The notes beneath the pieces were generated by a model. The model was given only the letters and a program-made list of their open reading frames with translations, searched no databases and was not told the origin of the DNA. The position numbers and the translations under genes were made by a program. A stretch of 64,000 nucleotides of DNA from Streptomyces sp. HB132 (GTDB taxonomy: Bacteria > Actinomycetota > Actinomycetes > Streptomycetales > Streptomycetaceae), in NCBI RefSeq assembly GCF_016909575.1, contig NZ_JAFBGA010000001.1, positions 558,001-622,000 of the forward strand, written 5' to 3'. Position 1 is the first letter of the stretch; each line of letters begins with the position of its first letter. Below, piece after piece: positions 35,368-43,427 of this stretch.

Positions 35368-36303
35368 ATGAGCAACACCTCCCGCCTGCGCACGTTCGGC
35401 ACCCGCACCGCCGGCCCCGGCCACCCCGTCTACGTCACCGGCGAGATCGGCATCAACCACAACGGCGACCTCGACAACGCCCTCGCGCTGATCGACGCGG
35501 CCGCCGAAGCCGGCTGCGACGCCGTGAAGTTCCAGAAGCGCACCCCGGAGATCTGCACCCCGCGCGACCAGTGGGACATCGAGCGCGACACCCCCTGGGG
35601 CCGGATGACGTACATCGACTACCGTCACCGCGTCGAGTTCGGCGAGGCCGAGTACACCGCCATCGCCGAGCACTGCGCCAAGCGCGGCATCGACTGGTTC
35701 GCCTCCCCGTGGGACACCGAGGCCGTCGCCTTCCTGGAGAAGTTCGACGTGCCCGCGCACAAGGTCGCCTCCGCCTCCCTGACGGACGACGAGCTGCTCC
35801 GCGCGCTGCGCGCCACCGGCCGCACCGTCATCCTCTCCACCGGCATGTCGACGCCGAAGCAGATCCGTCACGCGGTCGAGGTCCTCGGCAGCGACAACAT
35901 CCTGCTCTGCCACGCCACCTCGACGTACCCGGCGAAGGCCGAGGAGCTCAACCTGCGGGTCATCAACACCCTGCAGCAGGAGTTCCCGAACGTCCCGATC
36001 GGCTACAGCGGCCACGAGACCGGCCTGCAGACGACCCTCGCCGCCGTCGCCCTGGGCGCCGCGTTCGTCGAGCGTCACATCACCCTGGACCGCGCCATGT
36101 GGGGCTCCGACCAGGCCGCGTCCGTGGAGCCGCAGGGCCTCACGCGCCTCGTCCGCGACATCCGCACCATCGAGGCGTCGCTCGGTGACGGTGTCAAGAA
36201 GGTGTACGAGTCGGAGCTCGGCCCGATGAAGAAGCTCCGCCGGGTCGCGGGCGTCGTCGCCGAGAACGAGAACGCGCCGGCCGCCGAGCCGGTCGCGGTC
36301 TGA
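35368..36303 (+). CDS. neuB: NeuB-type nonulosonic acid synthase, lacking SAF domain
   Basis: A 311-residue PEP-condensing synthase. The N-terminal G-E-I-G-I-N-H-N-G-D signature (about 26-35), K-F-Q-K-R, the L-S-T-G-M-S-T-P motif and G-Y-S-G-H-E are all present. NeuB proteins usually have about 345 residues with a C-terminal SAF (antifreeze-like) domain; here the chain stops after the barrel with an Ala/Glu-rich tail. No UDP-GlcNAc 2-epimerase (NeuC) is nearby, and the fused phosphatase next door suits a 9-phosphate route, so mannose-6-phosphate plus PEP to Kdn-9-phosphate is the inferred reaction. AAGGAAG precedes the ATG. Confidence 0.9.
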   Translation: MSNTSRLRTFGTRTAGPGHPVYVTGEIGINHNGDLDNALALIDAAAEAGCDAVKFQKRTPEICTPRDQWDIERDTPWGRMTYIDYRHRVEFGEAEYTAIAEHCAKRGIDWFASPWDTEAVAFLEKFDVPAHKVASASLTDDELLRALRATGRTVILSTGMSTPKQIRHAVEVLGSDNILLCHATSTYPAKAEELNLRVINTLQQEFPNVPIGYSGHETGLQTTLAAVALGAAFVERHITLDRAMWGSDQAASVEPQGLTRLVRDIRTIEASLGDGVKKVYESELGPMKKLRRVAGVVAENENAPAAEPVAV

Positions 36304-36314
36304 CGGGCCGACCG

Positions 36315-37361
36315 GTGAACCTCGCCTTCGTCGAGAGCCCGGTCCAGCTCCTGAACGTCCTGGAGTGGACCCACACCCGGGGAGGAACCGACACCACGAT
36401 CGTCGTCCTCCCCCCGGTCGACCCGATGTCGCGCGGACAGCTGCGCAGGATGGCGGAGCTGGCCCGCGACGAGGGCATCACCGTCCGCTGGCAGGAGGCG
36501 CGCGGGGAGACCGGCGCGCCTCTCAAGGCCCTGCGGGCGCTGACCGGCCTGATCCGCAAGGCCGAGCGCATCGTCATCGGGGACCCGTTCTCCCGGTACG
36601 TGCAACTCCTCCTCAGCCTGGTCCGCACCCGCCGGATCACGGTCGTCGACGACGGCACCGCCACCATGGAGTTCGTCGCCCAACTGGCGCGCGGCGAACG
36701 CCTGGTGCGCTGGCACCGCCGGGGCGGCGGAGGACCGCGGGAACTGCTCCTGGCCCCCGTCACCTCCCGGGCCCGCCGCAGCTTCACCCCGTCGGCGACC
36801 CGCACGGTCGAGGTCTTCACGGCGATGCCGGTCGACGCGCCCGACGGCATCGAGGTCACGGCGAACACCTTCGCCTGGACCCGGGAACGCTTCGGCCCGC
36901 CCCTCATCACCAAGGGTGCCGACCTGGTCGGCACCTCCCTGGTGGAGACGGGCGTGGTCGACCCCGTCCCCTACCAGGAGGCGGTCACCGCACTGGCCCG
37001 GACCCACGGCGCGACCCGCTACTTCGCCCACCGCCGCGAGTCCGCGGACAAGCTCCACGCCCTGGAGGCCGCCACCGGCCTGGAGATCGTCCGCCCCGAC
37101 CTTCCCCTGGAACTCATCGCCCGCAGAGGCCCCATCGGTCACACGGTCCTGAGCTTCCCCTCCACCGTCGTCCACACCCTCCCGCTCGCCCTGGTGGGCA
37201 CGGGCGTGAAGGTCGCGGTGTGCGACATAGCGCCGGAATGGCTCCGCGACACGGCGTCCCCGCGCGCGCAGGGTTTCCTGAGCGGCGTCACCGAGACGGC
37301 CAAGGACGTGCAACGGCTGGCGCCCTGGCGCGCCACGGCGGTGGCGGCGACGGAGGGATAG
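36315..37361 (+). CDS. GT52-like sialyltransferase (putative Kdn transferase)
   Basis: A 348-residue protein beginning M-N-L-A-F-V-E-S-P-V-Q-L-L-N, a start typical of the GT52 family. It has the (D/E)(D/E)G motif V-D-D-G-T-A-T at about 111-117 and an HP-like A-H-R-R-E-S at 238-243, followed by L-S-F-P-S-T-V-V-H-T-L-P, the acceptor Ser/Thr motif. This arrangement is shared by GT52, GT38 and GT80 bacterial sialyltransferases. A GTG start without a clear ribosome site lies 12 bases after neuB, so expression is probably through the operon. Likely the enzyme starting or extending the Kdn chain. Confidence 0.8.
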   Translation: MNLAFVESPVQLLNVLEWTHTRGGTDTTIVVLPPVDPMSRGQLRRMAELARDEGITVRWQEARGETGAPLKALRALTGLIRKAERIVIGDPFSRYVQLLLSLVRTRRITVVDDGTATMEFVAQLARGERLVRWHRRGGGGPRELLLAPVTSRARRSFTPSATRTVEVFTAMPVDAPDGIEVTANTFAWTRERFGPPLITKGADLVGTSLVETGVVDPVPYQEAVTALARTHGATRYFAHRRESADKLHALEAATGLEIVRPDLPLELIARRGPIGHTVLSFPSTVVHTLPLALVGTGVKVAVCDIAPEWLRDTASPRAQGFLSGVTETAKDVQRLAPWRATAVAATEG

Positions 37362-37381
37362 GGCGCCCACGACCGGTGCCG

Positions 37382-37414
37382 CCGCCCGGCTGCCCGTCCT
37401 TCGGAGCCGGGCGG
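37382..37414 (+). terminator. Probable terminator of the Kdn operon
   Basis: CCGCCCGGCT (37382-37391) pairs with AGCCGGGCGG (37405-37414) across a 13-base loop, 21 bases after the GT52-like stop. Moderate strength; no T-run. Confidence 0.5.
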
Positions 37415-37440
37415 GTTCCGAGGCACGCTCCAGGGGGAGT

Positions 37441-37911
37441 TCACTCCTTCCGGTGGGCCGACGGATCGCCTGCGGGTCCGCCCGGGGCGCGGAGTCCTGA
37501 GGGGCGCAGGCTCCAGACCACATCACGGATCGCGGACGCGTCGCCCGGTCCGTCCTCGTCGTCCTGGTGCCGGTCGACGACGACGCGCCCGCACTGCACG
37601 TATCCCGTGCCGCTGCGGGACCGCAGACGGACCACCAGACGGGTGTCCCGCCACCCCGGCGGGACGCCGGATTCCTCGTAGACGCGGGAGAACTCGGAGT
37701 CGTCGACGGCGTGGAGTTCGAGGCCCTCGTACCGCTTCACGAGCTGCATGGAGTCGACCGCCTCGAAGTGGAGGTCCAGCCGGCTGTCCTCCACCCCGTC
37801 CTTGCGGGACCGGAGCAACAGGTGGGAGTGGCTCACCGCGTAGCCCCAGACACGGAAGGTCCGGTCGAACCGGTGGAGGAGGGTGGACCTCGTGCACGGT
37901 CTGCTGGTCAA
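37441..37911 (-). CDS. Hypothetical protein, 156 aa (start uncertain)
   Basis: A protein of about 156 residues with alternating hydrophobic and charged strands: V-W-G-Y-A-V-S-H-S-H-L-L-L-R-S-R, then L-D-L-H-F-E-A-V-D-S-M-Q, and L-V-V-R-L-R-S-R-S-G. The pattern suggests a small beta-rich protein. No homologue recognised. There is no ATG or GTG in frame at a sensible place; a TTG at 37911 behind AGAGGCGG is proposed. The region upstream is open in frame but its amino-acid text is not protein-like. Convergent with the Kdn cluster. Confidence 0.45.
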   Translation of the reverse strand: MTSRPCTRSTLLHRFDRTFRVWGYAVSHSHLLLRSRKDGVEDSRLDLHFEAVDSMQLVKRYEGLELHAVDDSEFSRVYEESGVPPGWRDTRLVVRLRSRSGTGYVQCGRVVVDRHQDDEDGPGDASAIRDVVWSLRPSGLRAPGGPAGDPSAHRKE

Positions 37912-38445
37912 CGAAATGCCGCCTCTGCGTCGGTGGGGACCTTCACGGAAGTGTGCGCGGGAGGGGGCGCGATCGGTTCGCGTTCTCCCGGTGGAACCGG
38001 TGGGGGTCGCGCCCCTGCCTTCCCGCACCGCCCGCCGAACGCGGCACCTGTCCCGGCCCCATTGTCCGAGCTCGTCGAGGGCGGTCCGTCCCACCGCGCC
38101 CCGAAACCCGAAGCTCGACTCCCCGGCTTCGAGCGCCGGGACCGGTCGGCTCACTCGTTCGGGGGCATGAAGACGGGTGCGTGCCCGGAGCTCGAGCTTC
38201 GGGATCCGGGGGTCGGGAGCCGAGCGCCGGGACCCGAGACGTGCAGTCAACCGGTGGGGAAAAGAAGGTCGGTAGGAAACCTCCCCACCCTCCCCGCCCC
38301 GTAACGGCCAGCAAGTATGACTAATAGTGACCAGCTTGCGGCGCAACGTCACGCATGCTTACGGTGCCGACAACCAAGCGACCCCGACATGGTGTTGGCA
38401 CACCGGGCCGGGGTCTCACCCCAAGATCGAACGGACGACGATCTC
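37912..38445. other. 534-base region between genes, no convincing gene
   Basis: Contains no frame with both a start signal and normal codon bias. The last 130 bases (38317-38445) are open in frame with the downstream gene from an ATG, but use AT-rich codons such as ACT, AAT, AGT and one rare TTA, quite unlike the following gene, and so look like leader or promoter DNA. A pyrimidine-rich stretch occurs at 38278-38300. Confidence 0.5.
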
Positions 38446-39423
38446 GTGGCTACCCAGCACATTAGCTCCGCCCTGCGCGCCCCCGCACCCCTCTCCCGCC
38501 CGTACGCGAAGGCCAACCCGGGCTACGGAAAGCGCTCCGCACCCGACCAACGCCCGCCCAGGCCGGACGATTTCGCCCTGTTGCCGGAGCGTGAGCGGTA
38601 CGTCGCCGGATACGTCGACCACCTGCCCGACGGAGCGGCCATGGACATCAAGTCGCTGGCCAAGTCCCTCCCCCTGTACGGGCAGATGGCCATCGGCAGC
38701 GCGCTGCGGGCCCTGGGCGTGGCCGGGCACCTGCGCCACGTACGGTGCCCCGCCGACGCGGGCGGCGGTCAGATCCGCTGGATCACCCGCACCTACTGGT
38801 CCCGTACGGCCCGCGACAACGAGTGGTGGACCACGTTCCTCGGCGCCGTCCCCGCAGCCCCGTCCGCGCCCGCGGCCGCGTCCCCCGCCGTACCGCAGCA
38901 GCGGACCCAGGAGCCGGAGCCCGTCACCGCGTCGGAGGGGGCCCCGCGAGAGGTCCCGGGAGACGTGCCCTCGCCCGCCTACCGCGCCCTGGCCCAGCTC
39001 GGCCGGGCCGATGCCCGCCTCGCCCTCTCCGCCACCGACTGCGCCGCGTTGGAGGAGGCTGCCGCCGCCTGGCTCGCGCGCGGCGTGAACGCCGAGTACC
39101 TGGTCCGGACACTCACGGCGGGGCTCCCGGCAGCCGTGGACTCGCCGGTCGGGTTCGTCAGGCGCAGGCTCCGCGACAAGCTCCCGCCCCTGCTGCCCGC
39201 CTCTCCCACCCCGGACGCACCGGGGGCGCCCGAGCGCCGCCCCATGGTCGAGTGCACGCAGTGCGGAGCGCCCGGCCGCCCCGAGGCGCTTCCCGACGGC
39301 CTCTGCCGCTCGTGCCGCACCTGCGCTGCTCCGGCCGGGACCACGACCGTCCCCGAGCCGCCCGCCGAGCGCGACGTGGCGGCGTATGTGGGCACCCTCC
39401 GTGAGCTGCTCAGGCTGCCCTGA
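38446..39423 (+). CDS. Winged-helix/MarR-like protein with C-terminal CxxC cluster
   Basis: A 325-residue protein. Residues about 40-110 form a probable helix-turn-helix: A-M-D-I-K-S-L-A-K-S-L-P-L-Y-G-Q-M-A-I-G-S-A-L followed by G-V-A-G-H-L-R-H-V-R, then an Ala/Pro-rich linker, a helical domain and a C-terminal zinc-ribbon-like C-T-Q-C-G-A-P-G-R and C-R-S-C-R-T-C. Regulatory function is inferred. I place the start at GTG 38446 because codons before it are AT-rich and include TTA; the in-frame ATG at 38317 would add 43 residues and bring bldA (TTA) dependence. Confidence 0.65.
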   Translation: MATQHISSALRAPAPLSRPYAKANPGYGKRSAPDQRPPRPDDFALLPERERYVAGYVDHLPDGAAMDIKSLAKSLPLYGQMAIGSALRALGVAGHLRHVRCPADAGGGQIRWITRTYWSRTARDNEWWTTFLGAVPAAPSAPAAASPAVPQQRTQEPEPVTASEGAPREVPGDVPSPAYRALAQLGRADARLALSATDCAALEEAAAAWLARGVNAEYLVRTLTAGLPAAVDSPVGFVRRRLRDKLPPLLPASPTPDAPGAPERRPMVECTQCGAPGRPEALPDGLCRSCRTCAAPAGTTTVPEPPAERDVAAYVGTLRELLRLP

Positions 39424-39467
39424 CCGCCGGGACACGGAGGCGCTCGGATCCCGTGCGCCCGGGCGCT

Positions 39468-39498
39468 TGAGTTTCCAGTGGCTGGAAGGTCCAGGATC
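39468..39498 (+). promoter_or_regulatory. MerR-type promoter of the downstream regulator
   Basis: TTGAGT at 39468-39473 and AGGATC at 39493-39498 are separated by 19 bases, and a perfect inverted repeat TTCCAG-TGG-CTGGAA (39473-39487) fills the gap. This is the standard target of MerR-family activators and precedes the MerR gene itself by only 7 bases, so autoregulation from a short leader is likely. Confidence 0.65.
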
Positions 39499-39504
39499 TC
39501 GCAC

Positions 39505-40443
39505 ATGGAAGACGAACGCCCCGACCTGCTCACCATCGGCCGGCTGGCGCACCGCACCGGACTTCCGGTGCGCACCCTGCGTTTCTGGTCGGACGAGGGA
39601 GCGGTGCCGCCCGTGGCCCGCTCCGCCGGCGGCTACCGGCTGTACGACGCCGAGTCCGTGGCCCGCGTGGAGCTGGTCCGCACCCTGCGGGAGCTGGGCC
39701 TCGGGCTGGACGACGTGTGCCGCGTCCTGAGCGGCCGCACCACGGTCGCCGAGGTCGCCGACGCGCATGTCGCCGCGCTCGACGTGCAGATCCGCTCGCT
39801 CAAGCTGAGCCGGGCCGTCCTGTCCACCGTATCGAAACGTGGTTCGACACCTGAGGAGACAGCACTGATGAACCGGTTGGCACGGCTCTCCGCCGCCGAA
39901 CGCAAGCAGATCATCGACGAGTTCAAGGAGGACGTGTTCGGCGGTCTCGACGTCGAACCGCACCTGCGTGAGCGTATTGGCACCGTGAGCATCGAACTGC
40001 CCGACGACCCCACACCCGAGCAGGTCGACGCCTGGATCGAACTGGCCGAGCTGGTGCGGGAGCCCGGTTTCCGCATCCGGATGCGCACCTGGCTGGAGCT
40101 GAGCACCCCGTCTCCCGGGCGGAGCCGGCCCCCCGGGGCGTCCATCTGGTGGGCCAGGCAGGTCGTGCAGGTCGTCGCGGAGGTCAGGGGCCGCGGGGTC
40201 GCCCCTGAAGGGCCGGCGGCGGCCCGCGTGCTGTCCGAGCTGTTCGGCGACACCGGTCGGGCCGCCGTGCTGCTGTGCCTGGAGGCCGGGATCGAGGCAG
40301 GGGCGGAGCACTACCGCGGGCTCGTCGCCCGCGTGCGCGGACAGTACGCGTCTCCCGACGCGACCGAGGAGCTGGAGTGGCTGGCGCTGGCCCTGCGTGC
40401 CACTGATCAAGCCTCGCCGGCCGTACCGCGCCCCATGGGGTGA
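39505..40443 (+). CDS. MerR family transcriptional regulator
   Basis: A 312-residue MerR regulator. The N-terminal winged helix is intact: L-L-T-I-G-R-L-A-H-R-T-G-L-P-V-R-T-L-R-F-W-S-D-E-G at about 9-33 and G-G-Y-R-L-Y-D-A-E-S-V-A-R-V-E-L at 45-60. A coiled-coil dimer helix follows (about 85-115) and then a large 190-residue effector domain of unknown ligand, longer than in metal-sensing MerR proteins and closer to TipA-like members. The ATG at 39505 follows AGGA. A MerR-type operator overlaps its own promoter (39468-39498). Confidence 0.9.
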   Translation: MEDERPDLLTIGRLAHRTGLPVRTLRFWSDEGAVPPVARSAGGYRLYDAESVARVELVRTLRELGLGLDDVCRVLSGRTTVAEVADAHVAALDVQIRSLKLSRAVLSTVSKRGSTPEETALMNRLARLSAAERKQIIDEFKEDVFGGLDVEPHLRERIGTVSIELPDDPTPEQVDAWIELAELVREPGFRIRMRTWLELSTPSPGRSRPPGASIWWARQVVQVVAEVRGRGVAPEGPAAARVLSELFGDTGRAAVLLCLEAGIEAGAEHYRGLVARVRGQYASPDATEELEWLALALRATDQASPAVPRPMG

Positions 40444-40712
40444 GGCGGCCGCCGTCGCGCGGCGCGGTCAGCCGGCCGTGCCGCTCGAACCGCACCCGCG
40501 CAGGGACCGGGGCATCGGCCGGGCAGCCGCTCGAGCGCGTCGGCCACCTGCTCACAGACGTCCCGAGCGGTTGGGTGAGCCCGGTGAGCGGGCGAGTTTA
40601 CCCACCGCAGCGCGCCGTCACACGCCGCAGCGTCGTCCTATGTTCCTCTAAGCGGCTGAACTTTTGTTGATCTGTGGCCAGTTGTGGGTGCCAGGGGCCT
40701 ACCCTTGACTAG

Positions 40713-41927
40713 GTGAACCAGTTGAAGTCCCGTGCGCCCCACGCCGAAGCCGTCCTGCCCGGCGCCCTGCCCGACGACCTGCGTGCCGAGCTCATCGCCT
40801 TCCGCCGCGATCTGCACATGCACCCGGAGCTCGGCAACCAGGAGTTCCGTACCACCGCGGCCATCAAGGCCCGGTTGGAGAAGGCGGGGCTGGAGCCTCA
40901 GGTGCTCCCCGGTGGCACGGGGCTCGTCTGCGACGTGGGGGAGTGGGACGGCGTGACGCCGATGCTGGCGCTGCGCGGCGACATCGACGCGCTGCCGATC
41001 CCTGACACCAAGGCGGGCGTCTCCTACCGGTCCACCGTGCCCGACCGTGCGCACGCCTGCGGACACGACGTCCACACGAGCTGCGTCCTGGGCGCGGGGC
41101 TCGTCCTCAGCCAGCTGGACCGGCAGGGCGTGCTGCCCCGCCCGGTGCGGCTGCTGTTCCAGCCCGCCGAGGAGGTCCTGCCCGGGGGTGCCACCGACGC
41201 CGTCGCCGCCGGGGTGCTGGAAGGGGTGGGGCGGATCATCGGGGTGCACTGCGACCCCAAGGTCGAGGTGGGCAGGATCGGGCTGCGGATCGGTCCGATC
41301 ACCTCGGCCTGCGACCGGCTGGAGGTCACCCTCGACGGCCCCGGCGGGCACACCGCCCGGCCGCACCTCACCACGGACCTGGTCACCGCCGCCGCACGGG
41401 TCGCCACCGACGTCCCCGCGCTGCTCGCACGCCGCGTGGACGCACGGGCCGGGCTCGCGGTCACCTGGGGGCGGCTCCAGACGGGTCACGCGCCCAACGT
41501 CATCCCGCAGCACGCCGAGCTGTCCGGCACGGTGCGCTGCCTCGATCTGGAGAGCTGGCGGCAGGCACCCGATCTGGTGCACGCGGCGATCGACGAAGTG
41601 GCCGGAATGCACGGGGCCAAGACGGTGATCGACTACGTCCGTGGTGTGCCGCCCGTCGTGAACGAGGCCGAGACGATCGGTCTCCTCGACGCCGCGATGA
41701 CCATCCGCCGCGGATCGTATGCGATCGAGGACACCGAACAGAGCCTGGGCGGCGAGGACTTCTCCTGGTACCTGGAGAAGATCCCGGGCGCCATGGCGAG
41801 GCTCGGCGTACGGGCCCCCGGTGACACCCGTGGTCTGGACCTGCACCGGGGCGACTTCGACGTGGACGAGGAGGCGATCACGGTGGGCGTGGAGTTGTTC
41901 ACCGCCGCCGCGCTGCTGGACGTCTGA
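40713..41927 (+). CDS. M20 family amidohydrolase (N-acyl-amino-acid deacylase type)
   Basis: A 404-residue metal-dependent hydrolase of peptidase family M20D. Metal-site motifs are present: R-G-D-I-D-A-L-P-I, A-C-G-H-D-V-H-T (His and Asp ligands) and Q-P-A-E-E-V-L-P-G-G; G-P-G-G-H-T-A-R-P-H begins the lid domain. Relatives cleave N-acyl or N-carbamoyl amino acids or indole conjugates; the substrate is unknown. The GTG at 40713 has no ribosome site; a TACCCT at 40700-40705 is at leaderless distance but no good -35 is seen. It is next to, but transcribed independently of, the nucleoside transport operon. Confidence 0.88.
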   Translation: MNQLKSRAPHAEAVLPGALPDDLRAELIAFRRDLHMHPELGNQEFRTTAAIKARLEKAGLEPQVLPGGTGLVCDVGEWDGVTPMLALRGDIDALPIPDTKAGVSYRSTVPDRAHACGHDVHTSCVLGAGLVLSQLDRQGVLPRPVRLLFQPAEEVLPGGATDAVAAGVLEGVGRIIGVHCDPKVEVGRIGLRIGPITSACDRLEVTLDGPGGHTARPHLTTDLVTAAARVATDVPALLARRVDARAGLAVTWGRLQTGHAPNVIPQHAELSGTVRCLDLESWRQAPDLVHAAIDEVAGMHGAKTVIDYVRGVPPVVNEAETIGLLDAAMTIRRGSYAIEDTEQSLGGEDFSWYLEKIPGAMARLGVRAPGDTRGLDLHRGDFDVDEEAITVGVELFTAAALLDV

Positions 41928-42061
41928 CCAGGGAGGGAACGGGATGTGGAGGTCCCCCGGACCACGTCGCGTTCCCTGCCCGTAACGACTTGTGACCGGA
42001 CTGGACATCTTCTGTTCGCGACGATCCGATAACGGCTTCCGTACGGGTCCTTATCTGACAT

Positions 42062-42077
42062 CTACGCGCGTTACGAT
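42062..42077 (+). promoter_or_regulatory. Nucleoside-gene operator, copy 1 (upstream of BMP lipoprotein)
   Basis: CTACGCGCGTTA at 42062-42073 matches 10 of 12 bases of the palindrome CTACGCGCGTAG found at three other nucleoside-gene promoters. A -10-like TACGAT lies at 42072-42077, so the operator's right arm overlaps it. Confidence 0.6.
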
Positions 42078-42133
42078 CGCCGCGAAACCAGCGCCGGAAG
42101 AGGCGCTTCGGTCAGGTTTGAAGGAGCCTTCCC

Positions 42134-43174
42134 TTGCGCCGCGTATCCAAGATCGCTGCTGCGTGTACCGTTTCCGCGGCTCTCGCCTTCACCGCTACCG
42201 CCTGCGGTGAATCGTCCACCGAGAGCACCGGTTCCGACAAGGACCAGATGAAGATCGGCATGGCCTACGACGTCGGCGGCCGTGGCGACAACTCGTTCAA
42301 CGACTCCGCCGCCCGTGGCCTGGACAAGGCCAAGGCCGAGTACGACGCCGAGACCAAGGAGCTCACCGCCAAGAGCGGCGAGACCCCGGCCGACCGTGAG
42401 CAGCGTCTGGCGTCGCTCGCCGAGGGCGGCTACAACCCGGTGATCGGTGTCGGCTTCGCCTACCAGGCCGCGATCGACAAGGTCGCCAAGTCGCACCCCG
42501 ACACCACCTTCGGCCTGATCGACTCGGTCTCCGAGGCCAAGAACGTGGCCTCCATCGTCTTCACCGAGGAGCAGGGCTCGTACCTCGCCGGTGTCGCGGC
42601 GGCGCTGAAGTCGAAGGACGGTCAGGTCGGCTTCATCGGCGGCGTCGACCTTCCGCTGATCAAGAAGTTCGCGGCCGGCTTCCAGCAGGGCGTCACGGAC
42701 ACGAACCCGAAGGCCAAGGTTCAGATCCAGTACCTGTCCACCGGTTCCGACCTGTCCGGTTTCGGCAGCCCCGACAAGGGCGAGGCCGCTGCCAAGGGCA
42801 TGCTCGACAAGGGTGCGGACGTGGTCTTCGCCGCGGCGGGCGGCTCCGGCGCCGGCGCGATCGAGGCCGTCGCGGGCAAGAAGGGCGCCTGGTCCATCGG
42901 CGTCGACTCCGACCAGGCCAAGGACCCGGCCCTCTCGAAGTACGCCGACACGATCATGACGTCGGTCGTGAAGAACGTCGACAGCGGTGTCTACGACCTG
43001 GTGACGTCCGTCAAGGACGGCAAGCCGCTCACCGGCACGCAGACCTTCTCGCTGGCCGAGGACGGTGTCAGCCTGACCACCACGGGTGACCACCTCACGG
43101 ACGTCCAGGCCAAGATCGACGAGGCGAAGAAGAAGATCGCCGACGGCTCGATCAAGGTCAAGACCACGGTCTGA
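42134..43174 (+). CDS. BMP family nucleoside-binding lipoprotein
   Basis: A 346-residue extracytoplasmic binding protein of the BmpA/Med/PnrA family, which captures purine or pyrimidine nucleosides for ABC import. It has a signal peptide ending in a lipobox-like T-A-T-A-C at about residues 20-24, a Gly/Ser/Thr-rich spacer and then I-G-M-A-Y-D-V-G-G-R-G-D-N-S-F-N, the characteristic ligand-loop start. G-F-I-G-G-V-D and A-A-A-G-G-S-G follow. A TTG start at 42134 sits 7 bases behind a consensus AAGGAG. A strong terminator (43186-43235) separates it from the ATPase gene, which allows far more binding protein than transporter. Confidence 0.92.
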   Translation: MRRVSKIAAACTVSAALAFTATACGESSTESTGSDKDQMKIGMAYDVGGRGDNSFNDSAARGLDKAKAEYDAETKELTAKSGETPADREQRLASLAEGGYNPVIGVGFAYQAAIDKVAKSHPDTTFGLIDSVSEAKNVASIVFTEEQGSYLAGVAAALKSKDGQVGFIGGVDLPLIKKFAAGFQQGVTDTNPKAKVQIQYLSTGSDLSGFGSPDKGEAAAKGMLDKGADVVFAAAGGSGAGAIEAVAGKKGAWSIGVDSDQAKDPALSKYADTIMTSVVKNVDSGVYDLVTSVKDGKPLTGTQTFSLAEDGVSLTTTGDHLTDVQAKIDEAKKKIADGSIKVKTTV

Positions 43175-43185
43175 CCGGCCCACTG

Positions 43186-43235
43186 GAACCGGGGTCCGCA
43201 GGCGCGGTTTCCGCCGCGCCTGCGGACCCCGGTTC
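43186..43235 (+). terminator. Terminator after the BMP lipoprotein gene
   Basis: A perfect 22-base stem (43186-43207 with 43214-43235) around a 6-base loop starts 12 bases after the stop codon. It should release most transcripts before the ABC transporter genes, which have their own operator at 43327. Confidence 0.9.
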
Positions 43236-43326
43236 ACGTATACCTCCGGGCCGGGACCCCTCGGCGTGTGTCGGTATCCTGCCCTGGTCCGCCACCCTTC
43301 GCAGGGTGGCCAACGATTCGGCGACG

Positions 43327-43341
43327 CTACGCGCGTAGTGT
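43327..43341 (+). promoter_or_regulatory. Nucleoside-gene operator, copy 2 (upstream of ABC ATPase)
   Basis: A perfect 12-base palindrome CTACGCGCGTAG at 43327-43338; the -10-like TAGTGT (43336-43341) begins inside its right arm. It lies 86 bases before the ATPase start and is the second promoter of the uptake locus. Confidence 0.68.
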
Positions 43342-43427
43342 CCGCCGGGCGCGGTAGTTTTCGCCACCGGTCCCCGCGCTGTGTCCGTGCATCGCCCGCC
43401 CTCCGCTCCTGCCAAGGAGAGTGCGCC

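Noticed and set aside
37439-37448. GTTCACT resembling a PHO unit near the end of the Kdn cluster
   Set aside because: It is formed by the stop codon of the minus-strand hypothetical gene and has no partner at 11-base spacing.
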